From an uncultured Sutterella sp. (GTDB lineage: Bacteria > Pseudomonadota > Gammaproteobacteria > Burkholderiales > Burkholderiaceae_F), in NCBI GenBank assembly GCA_905206345.1, contig CAJLGW010000088.1:1-6753 (forward strand): a stretch of 6,753 nt of DNA, in the 5' to 3' direction. This document shows, in pieces, positions 1 through 5,723 of this stretch (position 1 is its first letter; each line of letters begins with the position of its first letter). A model generated the notes under the pieces. That model did no database searches. It was not told the DNA's origin and saw only the letters and a list, made by a program, of their open reading frames with translations. Both the position numbers and the translations under genes were made by a program.

Positions 1-48
1 CTCGCAAGAGCTACTGAATTAGAAGCTTCCCTTTTCAAAGGGGAGTAG
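1..48 (+). CDS. Possible 3' end of a converging gene (partial)
   Basis: Frame 1 of the plus strand is open from the window edge to a TAG at 46-48 and reads LARATELEASLFKGE. The other two plus frames stop at 13-15 and 20-22. The peptide has the helix-forming, charged composition of many protein C-termini, and a gene here would converge on trmL. Fifteen open codons are not statistically meaningful, and I do not recognise the family. A hairpin-forming segment (26-45) lies just before the stop but has no T-run after it. The alternative is that 1-55 is simply intergenic. Confidence 0.25.
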   Translation, partial: LARATELEASLFKGE

Positions 49-55
49 ATCACAG

Positions 56-87
56 AAAAAAGTCCCCGATCAGAGTATCGGAGACTT
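56..87 (-). terminator. Intrinsic terminator of the rsmD-to-trmL operon
   Basis: Read on the minus strand, an 11-bp stem AAGTCTCCGAT / ATCGGGGACTT (one G-U pair, 6-nt loop) runs straight into a T-tract that includes the end of the stem (plus-strand A-run 56-60). It begins 13 nt past the trmL stop codon. On the plus strand the 3' side reads GTGAAAT rather than a T-run, so it should work mainly for the minus-strand operon. Confidence 0.9.
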
Positions 88-100
88 GTGAAATAAGAGA

Positions 101-571
101 CTAATTTCCGCCTTGGTAACCGTTTTGTCGCCAGGCCTCAAAGACGGTAATGGCGACGGTATTGGAGAGATTGAGTGAGCGATTGTTGGGACGCATCGGT
201 AAGCGAATGCGCTGCTCGCTCGGGAAACTGTTTCGAACTTCATCGGGTAAGCCGTGGCCTTCACTACCGAAGACAAACCAATCACCCGGTTTAAATTCGC
301 TTTGAGCAAAGGGGTGAGAGCCCTTCGTTGTCATAGCAAACATACGAGTTTTGTCGGGATTTTCACTGGCTAAGAAGTCATCAAAACTTTTGTGAATCTT
401 GACGGTAGCATATTCGTGATAATCCAGACCAGCGCGAATCATGTGCTTGTCATCAAGCGAAAAGCCAAGGGGTTCAACTAAGTGAAGTTCGCACCCCGTA
501 TTGGCACATAGTCGAATAATATTGCCGGTATTGGGCGGAATTTCAGGAGCAACTAAAACGATCTTAAACAT
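101..571 (-). CDS. trmL: tRNA (cytidine/uridine(34)-2'-O)-methyltransferase TrmL
   Basis: This is a SPOUT-class SAM-dependent methyltransferase. In E. coli, TrmL 2'-O-methylates the wobble base of two tRNA-Leu isoacceptors as a homodimer in the cytoplasm. Family motifs are visible in order: PEIPPNTGNIIRLCANTG (residues 9-26), FGSEGHGLP (101-109), and the trefoil-knot motif with PMRPNNRSLNLSN (about 126-138), followed by FEAWRQ. I chose the ATG at 571 (156 aa) because the protein then begins MFKIVLVAPEIPPNTG, in line with E. coli TrmL (157 aa). An in-frame ATG two codons upstream (577) is possible. Neither start has a clear Shine-Dalgarno site. The start overlaps the rpoH stop by 8 nt, so translation is probably coupled to rpoH. 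It is the last gene of the operon. Confidence 0.93.
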   Translation of the reverse strand: MFKIVLVAPEIPPNTGNIIRLCANTGCELHLVEPLGFSLDDKHMIRAGLDYHEYATVKIHKSFDDFLASENPDKTRMFAMTTKGSHPFAQSEFKPGDWFVFGSEGHGLPDEVRNSFPSEQRIRLPMRPNNRSLNLSNTVAITVFEAWRQNGYQGGN

Positions 572-1496
572 ATTCATCAGCGGGCGCTGTCAGCGCCTTT
601 TTCATTTTTAATAAAGCGTTTTTTTCAATTTGGCGTACACGTTCAGCCGATACGCCAAGTTCTTGAGCAATTTCTTGCAAGGTTTTGGGGGCAAGTTCGC
701 CGTCTTCATTTTCATTAAACCAACGAGCACGAATCACATAACGGCTTCGTTCATCCAAAGCAGCGAGCGCCTGACGAACCCCTTCTTTTTGCATTTCTTC
801 TTCGTCTTTTTGCTGAAGGATGACGGTGGGCTCATTTTCCGTGGAGGATAACCACTGAATGGGATCTAAGCGATTACTTTCATCGTCCTCGCTACTGACC
901 ACGGAGTCAATGGATGTTTCGTTACCGTACATGCGTTCTTCCATCTCGAGAACATCCGATGTCTTAACATCGAGCTCGTTAGCAATCTCATCGGCTCGAG
1001 AGTAAGTGAGGGCATTTTCCCCACGCATGGAGCGAAGATTAAAGAAGAGTTTTCGCTGTGATTTGGTGGTGGCAAGTTTGACTTGGCGCCAATTTTTAAT
1101 GATGTAGTCCTGAATTTCAGAACGAATCCAATATTCGGCAAACGTCATTAAGCGTGCGCCACGATCGGGATCAAAGTGCTTAATGGCTTTGAGTAAACCG
1201 ATGTTGCCCTCTTGAATCAAGTCAGCATGAGGCAAACCGTAACCCAAGTAAGTGCGAGAAATCGCAATCACCAAGCGCAAGTGCGCCATCACGAGGTCGC
1301 GGCCGGCACTCATGTCGTTGTGTTTATGAAGGCGTTCAACCAAAGCACGCTCTTGCTCGGGCGTCAGAATGGGGAAGCGATTGGCTGCCTGAATATAGGC
1401 GTCCAAGTTTCCAAGGCTGGGAATAATGGCCGGAACCTTACTTTGATAAGGAACCAGAGCGCCAGTATTTTGGGGCTTTTTATCCGATGCACTCAT
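564..1496 (-). CDS. rpoH: RNA polymerase heat-shock sigma factor RpoH (sigma-32)
   Basis: This alternative sigma-70 family factor directs RNA polymerase to heat-shock promoters (chaperones and proteases). The 310-aa product shows a region 1.2-like start (residues 30-60), region 2 with LRLVIAISRTYLGYG and DLIQEGNIGLLKAI (73-106) and TFAEYWIRSEIQDYI (118-132), then the RpoH box QRKLFFNLR (147-155) that separates RpoH from other sigma factors. Region 4 with its helix-turn-helix is at 247-301 (TLQEIAQELGVSAERVRQIE). E. coli RpoH is 284 aa; the extra length lies mainly in the N-terminal tail and the acidic linker (about 195-235). The gap to ftsX is 12 nt, so any private promoter would lie inside ftsX. 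The ribosome site is modest (GCGAGAA upstream of ATG). A GC-rich hairpin covers the 3' codons. Confidence 0.97.
   Translation of the reverse strand: MSASDKKPQNTGALVPYQSKVPAIIPSLGNLDAYIQAANRFPILTPEQERALVERLHKHNDMSAGRDLVMAHLRLVIAISRTYLGYGLPHADLIQEGNIGLLKAIKHFDPDRGARLMTFAEYWIRSEIQDYIIKNWRQVKLATTKSQRKLFFNLRSMRGENALTYSRADEIANELDVKTSDVLEMEERMYGNETSIDSVVSSEDDESNRLDPIQWLSSTENEPTVILQQKDEEEMQKEGVRQALAALDERSRYVIRARWFNENEDGELAPKTLQEIAQELGVSAERVRQIEKNALLKMKKALTAPADEYV
583..602 (+). terminator. Terminator-shaped hairpin antisense to the rpoH 3' end
   Basis: On the plus strand, GGCGCT (583-588) and AGCGCC (592-597) form a perfect GC-rich 6-bp stem with a 3-nt loop, followed at once by five T residues (598-602). 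It lies inside the last codons of rpoH, antisense to them, just before the trmL start. In this orientation it could stop transcription running leftward-to-rightward into rpoH from the left flank. On the sense mRNA the same bases form a hairpin after an A-run, so it would not terminate the operon. It may be a chance result of coding constraints. Confidence 0.35.
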
Positions 1497-1508
1497 GTCA
1501 ATTCTCGC

Positions 1509-2417
1509 TTAATAAACTCGTTCAATTTTGGCGACGGCGCGTCGGGTAATAATGTTGGCGATCAAACCACCCAAAAGTGCACAGAATAAAACGAATGCGA
1601 AATTAACGTCCCAAGGAAGAGGGGCTACGGCCAATTGCGTGCCATATTGTTCGCCGACGGTCAGTAATGCTTTATTGGCGTATTGACGGGCAAAAGCCGA
1701 GATGCCAAGCGCAATCGTGGCGGCTAAGCCCATGGTCAAAAAACCGCGCCAAACATAGGGGCGAATCGAGAAAGAGGGGGAGGCGCCGAAAAGGTATAAC
1801 ATCCCCAATTCTGCCTTTTGAGCATCGGCTGCCAAGCGAACGCTCGCGGCAATCACGCACAAAAGCATGAAAAAGGTAATCGCAATAAAAATCCCACCAA
1901 GCGCCAAAAGGGCTTGGTAGAGAGCGTCCAACTTCGTTAGCCAAGAGCTATCGTAGGCGACCATGCTTACGCCTTTGAGCTTTTCAATATTTTTGGCCGT
2001 TGACTCAATTTCACCTGGAGACATATTGGTCTCTAACGTGACGATAATGAGATCAGGCAAAGGATTGTCAGCGCTGTTTTTATTTTGTTTGAGTCCCAAA
2101 CTTTTATTCAAGCTCTCAAAGGCTTCCTCTTTAGGAATGACCTCAATGCGCATGACGTGTTCATGGCGACCGATACGCTCTTGGAGATTGGTCATCATGG
2201 ACTTAGAAATGTTTTGGTAGGCAAAAACCGTGATTTCAGGTGCTAGCGGCACAGCTCGCATCGGCTCAGCCAAGCCGTAAACCATGCTTGCAATAAATAC
2301 CGGAATGGTGAGCGACAAACTCGCCAAGGCTAACGCAAGGAAAAAAACTCCTTTGGCATTACGAATGCCACGGATCATTTGCGTGAAGGCCCAACTGCGA
2401 GAGGCAGAGAAACTCAT
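1509..2417 (-). CDS. ftsX: Cell-division ABC transporter-like permease FtsX
   Basis: FtsX is the inner-membrane partner of the ATPase FtsE. In E. coli the FtsEX complex sits at the divisome and activates septal peptidoglycan hydrolases through EnvC. The 302-aa protein has the FtsX layout: a cytoplasmic N-terminus, TM1 at about residues 23-49, a periplasmic loop of roughly 115 residues (about 52-165, with PDLIIVTLE at 121-129), then TM2 (about 168-193), TM3 (about 222-243) and TM4 (about 271-291). Between TM2 and TM3 lies AELGMLYLFGAS (202-213), the usual cytoplasmic segment facing FtsE. A short basic tail follows TM4. The start is fixed by a strong AGGAGGG ribosome site inside ftsE, with 3 nt between the ftsE stop and this ATG. 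It overlaps no other gene. Confidence 0.95.
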   Translation of the reverse strand: MSFSASRSWAFTQMIRGIRNAKGVFFLALALASLSLTIPVFIASMVYGLAEPMRAVPLAPEITVFAYQNISKSMMTNLQERIGRHEHVMRIEVIPKEEAFESLNKSLGLKQNKNSADNPLPDLIIVTLETNMSPGEIESTAKNIEKLKGVSMVAYDSSWLTKLDALYQALLALGGIFIAITFFMLLCVIAASVRLAADAQKAELGMLYLFGASPSFSIRPYVWRGFLTMGLAATIALGISAFARQYANKALLTVGEQYGTQLAVAPLPWDVNFAFVLFCALLGGLIANIITRRAVAKIERVY

Positions 2418-2420
2418 GAC

Positions 2421-3107
2421 TTACTGCCCTCCTGCGTTGGGGGCAAAACGAACCTCACGGTAGGGAATTTCGCTCGGAACCACCAAAAGGTGAGAAGCAG
2501 CGATCACGGTGACACCGGCGACAGAAAATTCGCCCAACAAGTTAATGAGGGTTTGGGCGTTGTTGGCATCTAAATGCGCGGCCGGTTCGTCAGCCAAAAT
2601 CAGCACAGGTTGATTGACAACCGCACGGGCTAAGCAGACCAATTGGCGTTGACCCGATGAGAGGTCAATAGGCATTTTTTCAGCCGCATCGGCAATGTGA
2701 CAACGAGCAAGCGCAGCATAAGCGGCTTGACGGGCCTCTTCTGTACTGGCATCGGCCGCAAGAGCCGGCAACATGACATTTTCTAAGATGGTGCGATCCT
2801 CTAAAAGCGAGGAGTTTTGCAACATCAAGCCAATGGCACGACGCAACCAACGGCGTTGAATGGAGTTGAACTCTTGAACGTCTTCTCCGGCCACACGAAT
2901 GGCACCGGAGGAGGGGTTTAAAAGACCCGCAATCAAACGCAAGACAGATGATTTACCGCAACCCGTATCCCCGTGGAGCACGACAAATTCGCCTCGATAA
3001 ATTTTTAACGAGACGTCATTGAGAACCTTACGGTCACCGCCAAACGCCAAACAGACGTTTGAGAGTTCAACCAACGGGCTTGCCGGAGTTGGGGTTATAT
3101 CTTGCAT
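2421..3107 (-). CDS. ftsE: Cell-division ATP-binding protein FtsE
   Basis: This is the cytoplasmic ABC-type ATPase that drives FtsX at the division septum. The 228-aa protein is a single nucleotide-binding domain: Walker A GDTGCGKSS (residues 46-54), Q-loop glutamine Q97 in LMLQNSSLLEDRTILENV, signature LSSGQRQ (149-155), Walker B LILADEP (169-175) with catalytic E174, and the H-loop histidine H206 in AASHLL. The signature departs from the common LSGGEQQ form, and the D-loop region reads AAHLD where many FtsE proteins have TGNLD. All ATP-contacting catalytic residues are present. It directly precedes ftsX, as in almost all FtsEX systems, which supports FtsE over other ABC ATPases. The ribosome site is weak (GGA), and ppx ends 12 nt upstream. 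Confidence 0.95.
   Translation of the reverse strand: MQDITPTPASPLVELSNVCLAFGGDRKVLNDVSLKIYRGEFVVLHGDTGCGKSSVLRLIAGLLNPSSGAIRVAGEDVQEFNSIQRRWLRRAIGLMLQNSSLLEDRTILENVMLPALAADASTEEARQAAYAALARCHIADAAEKMPIDLSSGQRQLVCLARAVVNQPVLILADEPAAHLDANNAQTLINLLGEFSVAGVTVIAASHLLVVPSEIPYREVRFAPNAGGQ
2427..2433 (-). promoter_or_regulatory. Strong ribosome-binding site for ftsX
   Basis: The minus strand reads AGGAGGG here, within the last codons of ftsE and about 9 nt before the ftsX ATG. It is the best Shine-Dalgarno match in the operon. It fixes the ftsX start and suggests ftsX is translated efficiently on its own as well as by coupling to ftsE. Confidence 0.8.
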
Positions 3108-3119
3108 GAATCCAAAGGG

Positions 3120-4592
3120 TTATTGAATTTCGAGTTCTAACTTATATTCTAAGGCTTTCCATGCATTAACTTCGTTTTTCAAAAGAAAAAATGTTAATGG
3201 ATGTTTGCTAAGCCAGACCGAATCTATAATTTTAACGACCCAGTGATTTTTTGCGAAGCTCTTTAATTGGATTTTTTCAAAAATCTGCGCATCGTCTTCA
3301 TGGGACAGAAGATATGTCAAACGCATCGCAAGCAGAGCATGTGCCCAGTGACCATCATCCAATTGGGACTGCACTTTATAGAGGCGTCCTCGATGACCTA
3401 ACACCAAATCGGCTATCCAATCTTGTTCTGTTTTGGAAAAACCGGGCAGATGGCTGTTTTTAAGAAGATAGGCGCCGTGGTGGTGATAGCGGTTGGGGCT
3501 GATCACTTTACCAATTTCGCTTGTCATCCCAGCCCAATAGAGTCGTTGCTCAAGAATGGGACTGACTTCACTTTCAAGTTGCTTGTAAAAATAGAGTGCA
3601 TGCTGAGCAAATCGCCTAGCTCGATCACTGTCGGTTTTTGTTTGACAGAGCAAAATGCGTAGACTCTTTTCTCGAAGGTCAAACCCGTTTAAGCGCTCAT
3701 TCAGAGCGTACAAAACCCCACGACGCAGTGCCCCTGGGGCGAAATACATTTCCTGAATGCCTAACGAGTCAAATACGGCCAATAAAACTGCCAAGCCCCC
3801 TGCAATGACGCCTTTACGAGACTCGGGTAGGCAGGGAATGTCTAACGCATCGACAAAGCCTTTTTCCAAGAGTTTGTCTTTTAATGCGATTAAATGATTT
3901 CGCGTGACAAACGTTTCAGAATTGGCTTGGGTGTGGTTACAAAGCGAACACAGAGCTTCCATGGAACCTGAAGAGCCGTACGCTTTTTCCCATCGATGCT
4001 TTTTATATTGCCAGCGAGCTTCGTTAAATTCTGCCATTGCAGCCAAATAGGCCGACTCAAAAGCTTCGGGAGAGAGTTCTCCGTTTTTAAAGTGTTCAAC
4101 AGTGGTGTTAACGCAGCCCACATGAAAAGATTCGCAACACGTCGCTTCGTAATGCTTACCGGCGACAAGTTCCGTTGAGGCTCCGCCGATGTCCACGATG
4201 AGACGAATTTCATCACTTGCTGGCAAGGAATGTGAACACCCTTTAAAGACAAGACGGGCTTCTTCTTGACCGCTGAGAATTTCAATGGGACAACCGAGTG
4301 TGTTTCGCGCTTTATCTAAGAATTCTTTCGCATTTTTTGCCGATCGAAGCGTTTGTGTTCCCACTGCTCGAATCTGATGCAACGGGATGCCCGTGAGATG
4401 GTCTCGAAAGCGAGCGAGAGTAAGAAGGGCTTTTTCTTGAATCTCTTTGGTTAAGCAACCATTGGCATCAAGGCCGGCGGCCAGTCGCACGCCCTCCCTG
4501 AGATAGATTTCAGTTGAAATTGTCTCACCGTCTACGTGTCCCACTTCAAGTCGAAAACTGTTGGATCCGAGGTCAATCGCTGCTAAACGCAT
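3120..4592 (-). CDS. ppx: Exopolyphosphatase / pppGpp phosphohydrolase (Ppx/GppA family)
   Basis: Family members release phosphate from the ends of polyphosphate chains (Ppx) or convert pppGpp to ppGpp (GppA). The 490-aa product has the ASKHA-fold phosphatase core: AAIDLGSNSFRL (residues 4-15), SGQEEARLVFKG (107-118) holding the family's catalytic glutamate, DIGGASTELV (134-143) and YGSSGSMEAL (205-214). A C-terminal HD-like helical domain follows (about 310-490, with YHHHGAYLLKNSHLPGFS and LGHRGR). Length fits both Ppx and GppA of E. coli (about 500 aa), so substrate choice cannot be settled here. I chose the ATG at 4592: it gives the family N-terminus MRLAAIDLGSNS and has an AAGGA site 10 nt upstream. 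A longer frame from a TTG at 4622 would overlap coaD. The gene lies between coaD and ftsE. Confidence 0.9.
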   Translation of the reverse strand: MRLAAIDLGSNSFRLEVGHVDGETISTEIYLREGVRLAAGLDANGCLTKEIQEKALLTLARFRDHLTGIPLHQIRAVGTQTLRSAKNAKEFLDKARNTLGCPIEILSGQEEARLVFKGCSHSLPASDEIRLIVDIGGASTELVAGKHYEATCCESFHVGCVNTTVEHFKNGELSPEAFESAYLAAMAEFNEARWQYKKHRWEKAYGSSGSMEALCSLCNHTQANSETFVTRNHLIALKDKLLEKGFVDALDIPCLPESRKGVIAGGLAVLLAVFDSLGIQEMYFAPGALRRGVLYALNERLNGFDLREKSLRILLCQTKTDSDRARRFAQHALYFYKQLESEVSPILEQRLYWAGMTSEIGKVISPNRYHHHGAYLLKNSHLPGFSKTEQDWIADLVLGHRGRLYKVQSQLDDGHWAHALLAMRLTYLLSHEDDAQIFEKIQLKSFAKNHWVVKIIDSVWLSKHPLTFFLLKNEVNAWKALEYKLELEIQ

Positions 4593-4602
4593 AACGAGTT
4601 TT

Positions 4603-4607
4603 TCCTT
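4603..4607 (-). promoter_or_regulatory. Ribosome-binding site deciding the ppx start
   Basis: AAGGA on the minus strand lies 10 nt before the ATG at 4592 and overlaps the coaD stop codon (TAAGGA). It supports the ATG start over the in-frame TTG at 4622, which has no comparable site. Confidence 0.75.
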
Positions 4608-5079
4608 ATTGTTTTTTGCCAAGAGCTTCGGCTACGCAAGTCGGAACAAAAGGCGAAACGTTGCCACCCAAACGATGGATTTCTCTCACGAGTGAACCGG
4701 AGATAAATTGTGTGCCATCCATCGGAGGGAAAAAGACCGTTTGTACTTTTGGGTTTAGGGCGTGATTGACGCTTGCCATACGAGTTTCGTAGTCAAAGTC
4801 GCTACCGTTGCGAACACCTCGAATGAGAACTTTCGCATTTTGTTCTTCAACAAATTTGCTTAAAAGTCCTTTAAACCCAATGACACGAACTTTTTCTTTG
4901 CCGGCTAGAACATTTTGGGCAAGGGCAATCCGTTCTTCAAAAGAAAAGAAGGTGGATTTTCCGGTGTCGGCCGCAACCGCAACAATAACTTCATCGAAAA
5001 TCTCGACAGCTCGGTTTAAGACATCAAGATGCCCCAAGGTGAAAGGGTCAAATGTTCCGGCATAAATAGCAATGGTCAT
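4606..5079 (-). CDS. coaD: Phosphopantetheine adenylyltransferase CoaD
   Basis: CoaD transfers AMP from ATP to 4'-phosphopantetheine, giving dephospho-CoA and pyrophosphate, the penultimate step of coenzyme A synthesis in the cytoplasm. The 157-aa protein matches the bacterial family length (E. coli 159 aa). It carries the nucleotidyltransferase motif GTFDPFTLGHLD (residues 8-19, with the conserved H17), FSFEERIALAQ (45-55), LIRGVRNGSDFDYE (85-98) and FISGSLVREI (125-134), where many homologues read ISSS or ISST. Its ATG is 2 nt past the rsmD stop, with a purine-rich stretch (GAGAGAAGAG) as a plausible ribosome site. The rsmD-coaD pair is common in bacteria. No truncation or frameshift is seen. 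Confidence 0.97.
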   Translation of the reverse strand: MTIAIYAGTFDPFTLGHLDVLNRAVEIFDEVIVAVAADTGKSTFFSFEERIALAQNVLAGKEKVRVIGFKGLLSKFVEEQNAKVLIRGVRNGSDFDYETRMASVNHALNPKVQTVFFPPMDGTQFISGSLVREIHRLGGNVSPFVPTCVAEALGKKQ

Positions 5080-5081
5080 GA

Positions 5082-5717
5082 TTACTCTTCTCTCATTTTA
5101 AGGAGACGATAAGTGACAGCCCCCGCAGTGGACTCGCGAAGGATTTCTAAATTTAACGTCTCAAGAAGTTCGTTTGCTTGCCACTCTTTCGGAGACTCAA
5201 CGTAAATTAAACCGTTAGGCTTGAGACGTTGAGTAGCAATTTTTAACGCTTTTTCGTGAAAATTGAGTGCAAACGGAGGGTCAATGAAAATAATGTCAAA
5301 GCGCTCTTCTAAGTTAGCAACTTTGACGAGTGCATCGCCCTCAATGATTCGAATCTGTTCGGCATGCAACTTTTCTTTGGTGGCCTTTAGGGCTTGAGCT
5401 GCGTTGCGACTTTTTTCAACCATGACAACGGATTGTGCACCACGGCTACCGAATTCAAAGCCTAGCGCCCCGCTACCGGCAAAGAAATCCAACCCCGTCA
5501 ATGTGGAATAATCCCCTTTGAAATGGGTCAGCCAATTAAACAAGGTTTCACGGACGCGGTCGCCTGTCGGTCTTAAACCGTCAAGATCGGGAACAACCAA
5601 CGGTGTTTTTCGCCATTGACCTGCAATGATTCGCACACTTCCCACTCGTGATTGGCGTGCTCTTGGTAAACTTACATCTCGTCGAGTGTTACGAGATTGA
5701 TTTTTTATAGGACTCAT
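5082..5717 (-). CDS. rsmD: 16S rRNA (guanine(966)-N2)-methyltransferase RsmD
   Basis: RsmD uses SAM to methylate N2 of G966 in 16S rRNA, near the P-site, on an assembled small subunit. The 211-aa protein has a basic N-terminal extension (residues 1-27), then the family signature beginning RIIAGQWRKTPL (29-40) and LRPTGDRVRETLFNWL (48-63), SAM-binding motif I DFFAGSGALG (77-86), and catalytic motif DPPF (146-149), followed by YVES (172-175). E. coli RsmD is 198 aa; the extra residues are in the N-terminal tail. It is the first gene of the minus-strand operon, and its ATG is only 6 bp from the divergent ftsY ATG. The operon promoter must therefore lie inside the ftsY coding region. No good Shine-Dalgarno site is visible before this ATG. 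Confidence 0.95.
   Translation of the reverse strand: MSPIKNQSRNTRRDVSLPRARQSRVGSVRIIAGQWRKTPLVVPDLDGLRPTGDRVRETLFNWLTHFKGDYSTLTGLDFFAGSGALGFEFGSRGAQSVVMVEKSRNAAQALKATKEKLHAEQIRIIEGDALVKVANLEERFDIIFIDPPFALNFHEKALKIATQRLKPNGLIYVESPKEWQANELLETLNLEILRESTAGAVTYRLLKMREE
5676..5706 (+). other. Inverted repeat plus T-run in the ftsY leader (attenuator-like)
   Basis: ATCTCGT (5676-5682) and ACGAGAT (5691-5697) form a perfect 7-bp inverted repeat with an 8-nt loop. TGA and six T residues (5701-5706) follow. It lies upstream of the ftsY ribosome site and inside the early codons of rsmD on the other strand. In an ftsY transcript starting further upstream it would resemble a weak terminator or a 5' stabilising hairpin. 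The stem is short and AT-containing, so it may be chance. Confidence 0.3.
5709..5712 (+). promoter_or_regulatory. Ribosome-binding site of ftsY
   Basis: AGGA lies 11 nt before the ATG at 5724 and 17 nt before the next in-frame ATG at 5730. The spacing favours 5724. The site falls inside the first codons of the divergent rsmD. Confidence 0.6.
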
Positions 5718-5723
5718 ACATTA

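Noticed and set aside
1212..1589. 125-codon open frame on the plus strand across the rpoH start and ftsX end
   Set aside because: It is antisense to two well-supported genes, has no ribosome site and reads as low-information sequence rich in N, Q and R. It is a shadow frame.
1510..1620. Possible sigma-70 promoter for rpoH in the ftsX 3' end (TTGGGA, 17 nt, TTTTAT)
   Set aside because: Each box matches the consensus at only four of six positions, which is easily expected by chance in coding sequence.
3890..4285. 131-codon open frame on the minus strand within ppx, in another frame
   Set aside because: The ppx frame carries all the family motifs here. This alternate frame has no recognisable domain and no start signals.
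4593..4622. Longer ppx frame starting from a TTG at 4622
   Set aside because: It would overlap coaD by 17 nt and lacks a ribosome site. The ATG at 4592 has AAGGA at good spacing and gives the conserved family N-terminus.
5697..5723. Upstream extension of ftsY to a TTG at 5697
   Set aside because: It adds MIFYRTHTL without a ribosome site and overlaps rsmD. The AGGA at 5709-5712 serves the ATG at 5724.
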